Positions 9,593 through 18,070 of a DNA stretch of 51,908 bases are shown piece after piece. The stretch is from Burkholderiales bacterium. Its GTDB lineage: Bacteria; Pseudomonadota; Gammaproteobacteria; Burkholderiales; UBA11063. Position numbers and translations under genes: made by a program. Within the stretch, counting starts at the first letter, position 1. Each line of letters opens with the position of its first letter. Below the pieces are notes generated by a model, which did not search any database, had not been told where the DNA came from, and saw only the letters and a program-made list of their open reading frames with translations. Where the stretch lies: the NCBI GenBank assembly GCA_019748155.1, contig JAIEPY010000014.1:1-51908 (forward strand), in the 5' to 3' direction.

Positions 9593-10372
9593 TTAATTAT
9601 TTTGGATGATTTTAAGTATTTGGCTGATTATTTTAGGGTTAGCTGCAATGATATTACCGCTATCCATGAACCCTTGCCCACCATCGAAATCACAAACTAA
9701 ACCACCAGCTTCTTTGACTAACAAATAACCTGCTGCGATATCCCATGGTTTTAAAGCAAATTCCCAGAAGCCATCAACCATTCCGGCAGCAACATAAGCT
9801 AAATCAAGAGCGGCAGAACCAGCACGACGTTGACCAGAGGTTGATTCCAGCATTACTTTAAAAATTGACAAGTAGCGCTCTAATAAATCCATATTATAAG
9901 TAGGGAAACCTGTTGCAAGTAAGCTATCTTCAAGATTATTAGTTTTTGATACTCTGAGACGACCATTGTTTAAGTGTGCGCCCTTACCGATTTCTGCAGT
10001 ATAAATATCATTGCGATTTGGATCAAATACGATACCATGCGTGATTTTATCTTCATGCTTTACCGCAATTGAAATTGAGTACTGTGGATGTCCATGGATG
10101 TAATTAGTAGTGCCGTCTATTGGGTCAATAATCCAAGTAACATCGGATTTATTATCTAATTCACCTTGTTCTTCACTTAAAATATTATGTGATGGGAATG
10201 CTTTTAAGATAGTATTGATAATAATTTGCTCGGCTTTTTTATCAACTTCACTGACAAAATCATTGTTTCCTTTACGCTCAACCTTAATCCGCTCTAAATT
10301 GCGACTTTCCTGTTGAATGATATTTCCAGCGTTATAAGCAGCTTGAACTGCAATATTTAAAATCCCTGACAT
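9593..10372 (-). CDS. suhB: Inositol-1-monophosphatase family protein SuhB
   Basis: A Mg-dependent phosphatase of the inositol monophosphatase family; in enteric bacteria SuhB also binds RNA polymerase and supports ribosomal RNA transcription antitermination. The 259-residue product starts [13 protein letters not shown] and carries the metal-binding motifs SEEQG, the long signature [12 protein letters not shown] and [15 protein letters not shown]. An upstream extension of 16 codons is possible, but this ATG has AAAGGA seven bases ahead. It is the first gene of a minus-strand run with mutS. Whether its main role here is enzymatic or regulatory cannot be read from sequence. Confidence 0.93.
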   Translation of the reverse strand: MSGILNIAVQAAYNAGNIIQQESRNLERIKVERKGNNDFVSEVDKKAEQIIINTILKAFPSHNILSEEQGELDNKSDVTWIIDPIDGTTNYIHGHPQYSISIAVKHEDKITHGIVFDPNRNDIYTAEIGKGAHLNNGRLRVSKTNNLEDSLLATGFPTYNMDLLERYLSIFKVMLESTSGQRRAGSAALDLAYVAAGMVDGFWEFALKPWDIAAGYLLVKEAGGLVCDFDGGQGFMDSGNIIAANPKIISQILKIIQNN

Positions 10373-10408
10373 GAAGAATCCTTTAATAATGGGTATAATT
10401 AGCCAGTG

Positions 10409-10414
10409 ATTATA
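10409..10414 (-). promoter_or_regulatory. Candidate -10 box for suhB
   Basis: A perfect TATAAT on the minus strand lies 37 bases upstream of the suhB ATG, a sensible distance. No convincing -35 is seen 16-18 bases further up, so this is only a candidate. Confidence 0.3.
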
Positions 10415-10510
10415 CCGCACAAAGTGTATTCTTTAGCTCGTAATTACTCCCTTTATACAATTACTATGCTGCACTGCGTCTAAAATGCATGATATTATTA
10501 AGGTCGTTTA

Positions 10511-10519
10511 TGCTAGAAT
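10511..10519 (+). promoter_or_regulatory. Candidate extended -10 promoter for lepB
   Basis: TGCTAGAAT matches the extended -10 pattern TGnTAnnnT and lies 36 bases before the lepB ATG, in the divergent suhB/lepB gap. The -35 region is poor, as is common for extended -10 promoters. Confidence 0.35.
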
Positions 10520-10555
10520 CACACGTTTATGTAATCAATAGTTTAAAGAGGCAGT

Positions 10556-11530
10556 ATGGAAGCTCAGGGTTTATCTAAATGGTTCTATTTGGGGATCGTC
10601 GGGATTATCATCGGCGTGGTAATGATTATTCGCGCACATGGTGATAATAAAAGTAAGGCTATGGAGAATGGTTACCTATTATTTATATTAGGCTGTGTTG
10701 GGGTTGTTTCAGAGTTTACTGATTTTGCAACGGTGTTGCTGTTGTTTATCGCGGTAAGTGGAGTTGTTTTATTACTGGATAAACTTATCTGGGGTAAATC
10801 ACGCAGCGATACGCAGATAAAACCGCATTATGTTCATTATTCACGCGAATTTTTCCCGGTGGTTTTGGCGGTGTGGGTATTAAGAGCATTTTTGTTTGAA
10901 GCTTATCAAATTCCTAGTAGCTCAATGCGTCCGGATCTAACTGTTGGTGATTTTATTTTAGTAAGTAAATTTAACTATGGCTTAAGAATGCCAATTACTA
11001 ATCAGGTAGTTATTCCAATTAATAAGGTTGAGCGTGGTGATATTGTAGTCTTTCAAGATCAAACCAAACCTAACCGAGATTTAATTAAACGCGTCGTGGG
11101 ATTACCTGGTGATACGATTACTTATATTGATAAGCGTTTGCGGATTAATGGAAAAAGCCTAACTTATCAGAATGATGGTTCTTATGATTATACTGAAGCT
11201 GGTCCCAATGGTGATGTAATGATTCATAATCAGCGTTTAATTGAAGATTTAACCGGTGTAAAACATCCGATTATTGTCTGGGATCAGGTTCCTCCAGTAA
11301 TTTTAGAGATGGTGCAAGATTTCCCGGGTAAAGAAAATTGCCAATACAATGACGAAGGGTTTACTTGTCATATACCAGAAGGACATTATTTTATGATGGG
11401 TGATAACCGGGATAATAGTCTTGATGGTAGGTATTGGGGCTTTGTACCTGATAAAGCAATTTTGGGTAAAGCTATTTATGTATGGATGAATTTCCGTGAT
11501 TTATCCCGTGTCGGAACAAAGATTGAATAA
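10556..11530 (+). CDS. lepB: Signal peptidase I
   Basis: The membrane-bound serine protease that removes signal peptides from exported proteins. The 324-residue protein has three hydrophobic segments in the first 80 residues, then a further hydrophobic stretch before the catalytic part. The nucleophile Ser is in IPSSSMRP, the general-base Lys in RDLIKRVVGLPGD, and the family box GDNRDNSLDGRYWG is complete. One to two N-terminal segments more than Escherichia LepB are suggested, though counting by eye is imprecise. AGAGG precedes the ATG. Its TAA shares a base with the rnc ATG, so the lepB-rnc-era order is an operon as in many betaproteobacteria. Confidence 0.95.
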   Translation: MEAQGLSKWFYLGIVGIIIGVVMIIRAHGDNKSKAMENGYLLFILGCVGVVSEFTDFATVLLLFIAVSGVVLLLDKLIWGKSRSDTQIKPHYVHYSREFFPVVLAVWVLRAFLFEAYQIPSSSMRPDLTVGDFILVSKFNYGLRMPITNQVVIPINKVERGDIVVFQDQTKPNRDLIKRVVGLPGDTITYIDKRLRINGKSLTYQNDGSYDYTEAGPNGDVMIHNQRLIEDLTGVKHPIIVWDQVPPVILEMVQDFPGKENCQYNDEGFTCHIPEGHYFMMGDNRDNSLDGRYWGFVPDKAILGKAIYVWMNFRDLSRVGTKIE

Positions 11531-12213
11531 TGGCAAATATTTCTGATTTACAAGAACAATTAGGTTATGAATTTAATGATGTATCGTTATTGCGTCAGGC
11601 GATTACGCACCGTAGCTATAGCAAAATTAATAACGAGCGCTTAGAGTTTGTTGGTGATGGCGTTTTGGATTATGTGATTGCGCTTAATCTGTACCAGATT
11701 TACCCAGACTTATCCGAAGGTGAACTATCTAAAATGCGTGCAGCCTTGGTTAATCAAGACGGTTTAGTCGAAATTGCCGAGCAGCTTAATCTGGGGCATT
11801 ATTTGTATCTGGGTGATGGCGAATTGAAAAGCGGAGGACGACAGCGCCCTTCAATTTTAGCTGATGCGTTGGAAGCTATTTTTGCCGCAATTACTTTGGA
11901 CAGTAGTTTTGAAAAATGTCGGCGGGTGATTGAACGTTTATTTTATTACCCATTGCGTGAACAACAGCAGGGCAAAACTAAAGATTACAAAACCCAGTTG
12001 CAAGAATACATTCAAGCCAAAAGATTCCGTTTGCCGCGCTATGAAATAGTTGGCATGACGGGTCCTGAGCATGATATGTTGTTTCGGGTTGAGTGTACAA
12101 TTGAAGAACTTGATGTTCGTGCCTATGGTGAAGGTAAGGGCAAAAAACAGGCCAGTCAATGTGCTGCAAATAACTTACTAATGTTACTTAATGAGATGGC
12201 TTTTAATGATTGA
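11530..12213 (+). CDS. rnc: Ribonuclease III
   Basis: Double-strand-specific endoribonuclease that processes ribosomal RNA precursors and some messages. The 227-residue protein has an N-terminal catalytic domain with the signature ERLEFVGDGVLDYVI and the second metal-binding segment ILADALEAIFAAI, followed by a C-terminal double-stranded RNA-binding domain from about residue 153 (DYKTQLQEYIQ to QASQCAANNLLMLL). Length is normal. It starts within the lepB stop (TAATG) and overlaps the era start by eight bases, so all three are translationally linked. Confidence 0.95.
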   Translation: MANISDLQEQLGYEFNDVSLLRQAITHRSYSKINNERLEFVGDGVLDYVIALNLYQIYPDLSEGELSKMRAALVNQDGLVEIAEQLNLGHYLYLGDGELKSGGRQRPSILADALEAIFAAITLDSSFEKCRRVIERLFYYPLREQQQGKTKDYKTQLQEYIQAKRFRLPRYEIVGMTGPEHDMLFRVECTIEELDVRAYGEGKGKKQASQCAANNLLMLLNEMAFND

Positions 12214-13090
12214 ATCTAAAACTTTTTGTGGCTTTGTAGCGATAGTTGGACGTCCAAATGTGGGTAAGTCAACACTTATGAACCATCTGATTGGGCAAAA
12301 AATCAGTATTACTTCGCGTAAACCGCAAACTACCCGGCATCGCGTAACTGGGGTTTATACTCATAACGATAGCCAATATCTTTTTGTTGATACTCCGGGG
12401 TTTCAAAAGCAATATTTAACTAAACTAAATCAGGCGTTAAATCAAAGCGTAGTTAATAGTTTGAGTAATGTTGATGCAATTATTTATGTTGTTGAAGCCG
12501 GGATTTTTAACCTCGGTGATGAAGAAGTATTAAATTTATTGCCAACTGAGGCAAATGTAATTTTAGTAGTCAATAAACGTGATAAATATAAAGATCGTAA
12601 TGAGTTAAATCAATTTGTTAAAGAAGTATCTGAAAAATATCCATTTAAAAAAGTATTGAGCGTAGCGGCTAAACATGATCACGGAATGGATGAGTTACTT
12701 GCAGCAACTAAATTATATTTACCAGAGAGCGTTTTTTTATATCCTGAAGAACAGCTTAGTGATAAGAGTAGTCGTTTTATGGCGAGTGAAATTATTCGTG
12801 AGAAACTATTTCGTTCACTGGGAGAAGAGCTTCCTTACAGTTTGATGGTTGAAATTGATAAATTTGAGCAAACCAGTAAACTTAGCCGGATTTTTGCAAC
12901 GATTATCGTTGATCGGGAAAATCAAAAGCCGATGATTATTGGTAAAGGTGGCGAAAAATTAAAAAAAATCTCAATTGAATCACGCTTAGATATGGAAAAA
13001 CTCTTTGATACCAAAGTTCATTTGGAAATTTGGGTTAAGGTTAAGAGTGGATTTGCGGATGAGCTTAAGTTTCTACAACAATTTGAGTAG
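12206..13090 (+). CDS. era: GTPase Era
   Basis: Essential small GTPase that binds the 3' end of 16S rRNA and helps 30S subunit maturation. The 294-residue protein shows G1 GRPNVGKST, the switch region TTRHRVTG, G3 DTPGF, G4 NKRD and a C-terminal KH RNA-binding domain with IIGKGGEKLKKI. A start five codons upstream is open, but the ATG at 12206 gives the usual MIESKTFCGFVAIVGRP beginning and overlaps the end of rnc by eight bases. The following glycosyltransferase begins eight bases after the stop. Confidence 0.95.
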   Translation: MIESKTFCGFVAIVGRPNVGKSTLMNHLIGQKISITSRKPQTTRHRVTGVYTHNDSQYLFVDTPGFQKQYLTKLNQALNQSVVNSLSNVDAIIYVVEAGIFNLGDEEVLNLLPTEANVILVVNKRDKYKDRNELNQFVKEVSEKYPFKKVLSVAAKHDHGMDELLAATKLYLPESVFLYPEEQLSDKSSRFMASEIIREKLFRSLGEELPYSLMVEIDKFEQTSKLSRIFATIIVDRENQKPMIIGKGGEKLKKISIESRLDMEKLFDTKVHLEIWVKVKSGFADELKFLQQFE

Positions 13091-13098
13091 ATATTAAA

Positions 13099-14205
13099 AT
13101 GATTTCAGTAGTGATTTTAACTAAAAACAGCGCCAAGTATATTGAGCGCTGTTTGGGTGTCTTACAAGCCTTTCCTGAAGTAGTTGTCGTTGATAATGGC
13201 TCTACTGATCAAACCATGGAGATTGCGGCTGGATTTGCGAATGTTAAGCTTTATCAGCGTGAATTTTGTGGCTTTGGGCCATTAAAAAATATCGGCGCAC
13301 AATTAGCTAAGCATGACTGGGTATTCTTTGTTGATAGTGATGAGATTGTTAGCCCTGAGTTAGTCCAAAAAATACTTGGACAGCACTTAAGCGAGCAAGA
13401 AGTTTATCGCTTTTATCGTAAAAATTATTATGCCGGACACTTGATTAATGGTTGCAATTGGGATAATGATTATGTGGTGCGTTTATATAATCGTAAAATC
13501 ACAAGCTTTAATGACAATCAGGTACATGAAAGTATTCAAACCAACAATTTAACTGTCACAACGCTAAGTGACAAAAACTCCTTTATCTATCATTTTCCCT
13601 ACAATAATACCCGTCAATTAATGACAAAACTGGAGCACTATGCTGATCTTTATGCTGTAACTAAGCTTGGGCATAAAAAAGTAAGATTGTGGACGCTTCC
13701 GTTTCGTTTCTTTATGGCCTTTATTAAAAGCTATGTGCTTAAAAAAGGTTTTAAATACGGCTATGAAGGCTTTTTAATTAGTAGCTATAATGCGATGGGC
13801 GTACTGGTTAAATATCTTAAACTCTATGAATTAAGCACTGCTAAAAGTTGCGTTATTGCATTAAAAATAGCGGATCAGCAAGAACTGGCAAATGCAATAC
13901 GATTAATTAATGCTCAAACACTAGTTCCTTCTCGGGTAATCTTCTTGTTTTCGGAGCTACTCTCTCAACAAATGCCTGCAATGCGCAAATTGTTAGCTGA
14001 GAATTTGATTCCTGCTGCAGACTGCATTGTCTATGATACTCAAGATGTAACGCAAACTTTGTCAAATTATCAGCAAGATAATGCAGATGCTGGACAAGTT
14101 ATGTTTTTCTTTGATGTAAATAGTTTAACAAATATTAGAATCGTTGAATTTAGTTTACACAACAAAATTAGCTCAGACCGTATTCAGATATTTTATAAGT
14201 GTTAA
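13099..14205 (+). CDS. WaaE/KdtX-like family 2 glycosyltransferase with C-terminal extension
   Basis: A cytoplasmic GT-A transferase of 368 residues. The first 95 residues hold the nucleotide-sugar binding fold, with VVVVDNGSTDQT and the DSD metal site at 79-81 (FFVDSDE), resembling WaaE/KdtX-type lipopolysaccharide-core glucosyltransferases. Those are usually near 260 residues; here about 120 residues follow (from roughly 245) with a Rossmann-like pattern of alternating beta and alpha segments (CVIALKIADQQELANAIRL, VIFLFSELL, VMFFFDVNSL) that I do not recognise. It begins eight bases after era, an unusual operon partner, and leads into the sugar-fusion gene. Acceptor and sugar cannot be named. 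Confidence 0.75.
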   Translation: MISVVILTKNSAKYIERCLGVLQAFPEVVVVDNGSTDQTMEIAAGFANVKLYQREFCGFGPLKNIGAQLAKHDWVFFVDSDEIVSPELVQKILGQHLSEQEVYRFYRKNYYAGHLINGCNWDNDYVVRLYNRKITSFNDNQVHESIQTNNLTVTTLSDKNSFIYHFPYNNTRQLMTKLEHYADLYAVTKLGHKKVRLWTLPFRFFMAFIKSYVLKKGFKYGYEGFLISSYNAMGVLVKYLKLYELSTAKSCVIALKIADQQELANAIRLINAQTLVPSRVIFLFSELLSQQMPAMRKLLAENLIPAADCIVYDTQDVTQTLSNYQQDNADAGQVMFFFDVNSLTNIRIVEFSLHNKISSDRIQIFYKC

Positions 14206-14256
14206 AATAATGAGGCATAAATTAATTAATATAGGTTATAAAGGTAGTCGGTACTA

Positions 14257-16299
14257 ATGAATAAAGTAGCTAATGTTGATTTATCTTTGCTAGCAGAGCA
14301 ACGAGTATTTATAACCGGTGGGACTGGATTTGTAGGTAAGAACTTGCTTAAGTTTTTAATCGATCATGACATTGCGCCAAAGCAAATTACAATTTTAACG
14401 CGTAGTATACAAAAATTTAGACAGAAATATCCAGAGCTGGCAAATCAGGAATGGTTAGACTTTGAGCAAGCAGACATTAGAAACCTACAGTGGAACAATC
14501 AAAAATATGATTATTTTATTCATGCTGCAACTAGTGTCGTAGAGCAATCTGACTCAAAGACGCTGTTTGATGAAATAGTTGAGGGTATTAAAAAAGCATT
14601 GTTGTTTGCTGAACACGCAGGGGTTAAGAGTTTTATTAACATTAGTTCTGGTGCGGTTTACCAATTAAACCAAAAGCAGATTGGATTAACAGAAGATTCC
14701 CCATTAGTTACCAAGCTAGACAATCCTAAAAATACTTATGCGGTAGCTAAAATAAGCAGTGAACATTTGGCATATTTAGCTTCGTACAACGCTGGGATCA
14801 AAGTTACTACTTTACGCTGTTTTTGTTTTGCTGGTGCATATTTAGAGCCTACTCATTTTGCAATTGGTGAGTTTGTGCAAAAGGCATTGAAGAATGAAGA
14901 TATAATGGTGCAAGCTGGTGGTGGGATTTATCGTTCATATTTATCCTCTACTGATTTGGCTCAGCAGATCTTTGAAACATTGATTGTATCAAGTATACGT
15001 GCTAGTAATTATGAAGTCTATAATCTAGGTTCTGATAATGCAATAAGTTTGCCTGATTTGGCGCATAAGGTGGTTGAGGTTTTAGGAAGTGAATCAAAAG
15101 TTACTACGCCAAATATAAGCTCTGTAGATGTTAATTATTATGTACCAAGTACTAATAAACTTGATAGGATATTAGGGAAGTCAGCAAAATTACTTGATAT
15201 CATAATTAGAGAGGCTGCAGAATATTATCGTAGTTTAACCGTTAAGACTGAGCTAGTTAAAGATCCTGCAGAATATTATAGCAAGGTAAGCCAAACAGAA
15301 ATTTTTACTCAAAGAACTAGCCTGTCAGTAATTGTTGCCTGTTATAATGATGAGCAAGCTATTCCAATTATGGCAGAACGATTAGTTATGGTACTAAGCA
15401 AGTGTAACCTTGACTATGAGATAATTTTTGTGAGTAATGGAAGTAACGATAATTCAATTCAGGTAATTCAAGAGTTATCTGCTCAAAATCGGCGGATTAG
15501 TGGTGTAACTCATTCCCGGAGTTTTGAACAGACCTCACAAGCTTCTTTTTTGAATGGAATGGAGCTCTCAAGCAAGCAAGCCTGTGTCTTGTTAGATGGT
15601 GATCTTCAAGATCCGCCAGAAATGATTGAAGACTTTGTTGCCAAATGGCAAGAGGGATATGATATTGTTTATGGTGTGCGTCATAAGCGTGAAGCACCGT
15701 TATTTGTTCAAATTGGCTCTAAAATTTTTTATCGTTTATTTGATAAGTTATCTACCATCCGAATGCCGCATGATGCAGGTGATTTTTCTTTAATTGATCG
15801 GCGTGCAGTGGATTGGATGCTGGCAACACATGAACATGATGTTTTAATCCGTGGAATGCGTGCGTACGTCGGCTTTAAGCATATTGGAGTTAAGTACTTC
15901 AGACCAGAACGAATGTTTGGTAACTCATCAAATAACTTTTTTAAACTGATTATGTGGCTGAAAAAAGGAATTTTTTCTTATTCACGTCGTCCATTAGATT
16001 GGATGACTACGGCTGGTTTTGGGCTGGTAGCTCTTTCAATTTTACTAGCGATTATTCAAGTGTTAATTCGCCTATTTTATCCATCTGCTACGCCACATGG
16101 GCTTACGACTATTATGCTATTAATTATGTTTTTTGGCTCGTTTTCAATCTTGGCAATTAGTATTTTGGGTGAGTACATAGCCAAAATTGTCGAAGAAACC
16201 AAAAAAAGACCAATTTATATTCGGGATCTTAGAATTAAGGATGGCGAAATTAAAAAAATCTCTTTTGATGAGCATTCCTGTGCAAAACGAGAGCGCTAG
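14257..16299 (+). CDS. Fusion: NAD-dependent epimerase/dehydratase + GtrB/DPM-like polyprenyl-phosphate glycosyltransferase
   Basis: A 680-residue two-enzyme protein. Residues 15-325 form an extended SDR with GGTGFVG (21-27), the SSG serine near 131 and YAVAK (Tyr161, Lys165), typical of nucleotide-sugar epimerases, dehydratases or reductases. Residues 354-580 are a GT2 domain with VIVACYNDE and DGDLQDPPE (447-455), the signature of dolichol/undecaprenyl-phosphate sugar synthases such as GtrB, ArnC and DPM1, followed by two membrane helices at about 590-612 and 622-650. The two domains normally occur as separate proteins. I infer that it modifies a nucleotide sugar and passes it to a polyprenyl phosphate on the cytoplasmic side. 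The polytopic protein encoded 46 bases downstream could use the product; no GtrA-like flippase is seen nearby. Confidence 0.85.
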   Translation: MNKVANVDLSLLAEQRVFITGGTGFVGKNLLKFLIDHDIAPKQITILTRSIQKFRQKYPELANQEWLDFEQADIRNLQWNNQKYDYFIHAATSVVEQSDSKTLFDEIVEGIKKALLFAEHAGVKSFINISSGAVYQLNQKQIGLTEDSPLVTKLDNPKNTYAVAKISSEHLAYLASYNAGIKVTTLRCFCFAGAYLEPTHFAIGEFVQKALKNEDIMVQAGGGIYRSYLSSTDLAQQIFETLIVSSIRASNYEVYNLGSDNAISLPDLAHKVVEVLGSESKVTTPNISSVDVNYYVPSTNKLDRILGKSAKLLDIIIREAAEYYRSLTVKTELVKDPAEYYSKVSQTEIFTQRTSLSVIVACYNDEQAIPIMAERLVMVLSKCNLDYEIIFVSNGSNDNSIQVIQELSAQNRRISGVTHSRSFEQTSQASFLNGMELSSKQACVLLDGDLQDPPEMIEDFVAKWQEGYDIVYGVRHKREAPLFVQIGSKIFYRLFDKLSTIRMPHDAGDFSLIDRRAVDWMLATHEHDVLIRGMRAYVGFKHIGVKYFRPERMFGNSSNNFFKLIMWLKKGIFSYSRRPLDWMTTAGFGLVALSILLAIIQVLIRLFYPSATPHGLTTIMLLIMFFGSFSILAISILGEYIAKIVEETKKRPIYIRDLRIKDGEIKKISFDEHSCAKRER

Positions 16300-16345
16300 T
16301 TATGTTTGTGCTTAATTTTTGCACTTCTGAAAGTTAATTGATAAT

Positions 16346-18070
16346 ATGCTTAAATATAAAAAATTAGTAAACTTGTGTCAGTACCTGCTATGCATAGTTA
16401 CTATGTTATTTATGTTATTTGCTTTTTCTGGTATCAATTATTTTAGTTTTGCTTCGCCACTATTTTATGCTTATGATGGTATTTTTAGCTTAGGTATAGT
16501 TAAAGGTATTCTAGAAAATCATAGTATTTGGGTAAATCCTCATTTGGGTTTTCCGAATGGCTATATTGGCTATGATTTTCCAATGACTGAATCCTTCCAT
16601 GTCTTATTAATAGTGCTGCTAGGCTTGATATTTGGACATGATCCGATCGTTATTACTAATCTCTTTTATTTACTAAGCTTTGTTTTAGCTGCACTAACTA
16701 GCTTATGGGTGCTCCGCTATTATAAAATATCTTATCCTCTAGCATTAGCCGGCGCTGTAGTATTTACGTTTTTACCGTATCATTTCTACCGCTCTACTAT
16801 GCATTTGTTTTTGTCGTCATATTTTACAATTCCACTGTGGTGCGCTGTAATCACTACTATTTATCAAAACGGTAGGATTAAGTTACATAGCAACAATATC
16901 TTAAATATATTATTTATCTTATTACTGAGTTATGTATTGTCAGCAACTGGGATTTATTATACTTTCTTTGGTTGCTTTTTTTTAATTTGTGTCGCGGTAA
17001 TTGTCTGGAGTGAAAAACGAACATCTGCAGCAATAATCAGCCTAACAATTATTGTGTTAGCCGTCTGTTTTATTATCCTTCAGTTAGCACCATCAATACT
17101 TTATCATGCACAACATGGAGCCAATCCATTAGCCGCGGTAAGAAGCTCTGCTCAGACTGAGATTTATGGTTTGCGAATTGCGCATTTACTATTGTCACCA
17201 GAATATGAGCGAATTAGTTTTTTAGCAAATATCAGTAATCGCTATAATCAAATATTTGTTTCTGGATTAAATGAAAGTATTTACTCTCATCTCGGATTGA
17301 TTTCATCTTGCGGATTTATCTTGTTATTACTGATGATCTTTATACCGCGTAAATTTCCTGATAATACTCAGTTAAAATTAATTAGCAAGCTTAATTTACT
17401 GGCTGTATTATTTGCGACAACGAGTGGCTTTGCCGTTTTATTCTCTTTTTTTGTGACTGATATGATCCGTTCGGTAAATCGAATAAGTATTTTTATTGCT
17501 TTTTTTGCTATTTTTATGGTGTTGTATTTATTACAGTGCGTAATCTCTAAGTTTAAAATACATATTATTGTATATTGGCTAATTTCAATTGGGGTATTAT
17601 ATCTTGCAGCTATCGATCAAATTGATTCATCCTCATTTGATAATCGTAAAAATATTATGCCTGCAGCGAGCGATAAATATTTTGTTTCTGATATTGAGCA
17701 AACGCTACCTAAAGGATCAGCAGTGTTTCAACTTCCATATATGGATTTTCCTGAACCTAGGATTATTTCTGGTACTATGGGAACCTATGAACCAATGTCA
17801 TTATATCTTTACTCACGGGATCTATATTGGAGTTATGGTGCAACTAGGGGTAGAGATGTCGATAAATGGGATAAGACCACTACAGCTTTGCCGGTGAAGG
17901 CAATGTTAGCTAAATTAAAGCCAGCAGGCTATAGCGGAATCGTCATTGACACTTATGGCTATCAAGACAAAGGGCAGAGCATTATCCATGAACTAAATCA
18001 TGAACTAGGAAAGTCTCCGTTAATTAGCTTAGATCATCATTATGTATTTTACTCATTAGGTAGCAAATAA
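16346..18070 (+). CDS. Polytopic membrane protein, probable GT-C glycosyltransferase
   Basis: A 574-residue protein with about ten to twelve hydrophobic segments between residues 10 and 425 and a soluble C-terminal tail of about 150 residues. The first loop after helix 1 carries the acidic FYAYDGIFSLG and later NPHLGFPNG, in the position where GT-C transferases keep catalytic acids. It follows the epimerase/GtrB-like fusion by 46 bases, the arrangement of gtrB-gtrC modules in which a GT-C protein uses the polyprenyl-linked sugar in the periplasm. I do not recognise a specific family. Its TAA ends one base before the stop codon of the convergent PMT gene, leaving no spacer. Confidence 0.55.
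   Translation: MLKYKKLVNLCQYLLCIVTMLFMLFAFSGINYFSFASPLFYAYDGIFSLGIVKGILENHSIWVNPHLGFPNGYIGYDFPMTESFHVLLIVLLGLIFGHDPIVITNLFYLLSFVLAALTSLWVLRYYKISYPLALAGAVVFTFLPYHFYRSTMHLFLSSYFTIPLWCAVITTIYQNGRIKLHSNNILNILFILLLSYVLSATGIYYTFFGCFFLICVAVIVWSEKRTSAAIISLTIIVLAVCFIILQLAPSILYHAQHGANPLAAVRSSAQTEIYGLRIAHLLLSPEYERISFLANISNRYNQIFVSGLNESIYSHLGLISSCGFILLLLMIFIPRKFPDNTQLKLISKLNLLAVLFATTSGFAVLFSFFVTDMIRSVNRISIFIAFFAIFMVLYLLQCVISKFKIHIIVYWLISIGVLYLAAIDQIDSSSFDNRKNIMPAASDKYFVSDIEQTLPKGSAVFQLPYMDFPEPRIISGTMGTYEPMSLYLYSRDLYWSYGATRGRDVDKWDKTTTALPVKAMLAKLKPAGYSGIVIDTYGYQDKGQSIIHELNHELGKSPLISLDHHYVFYSLGSK

Noticed and set aside
11938-12169. Minus-strand frames opposite rnc
   Set aside because: Shadows of the RNase III gene in other frames.
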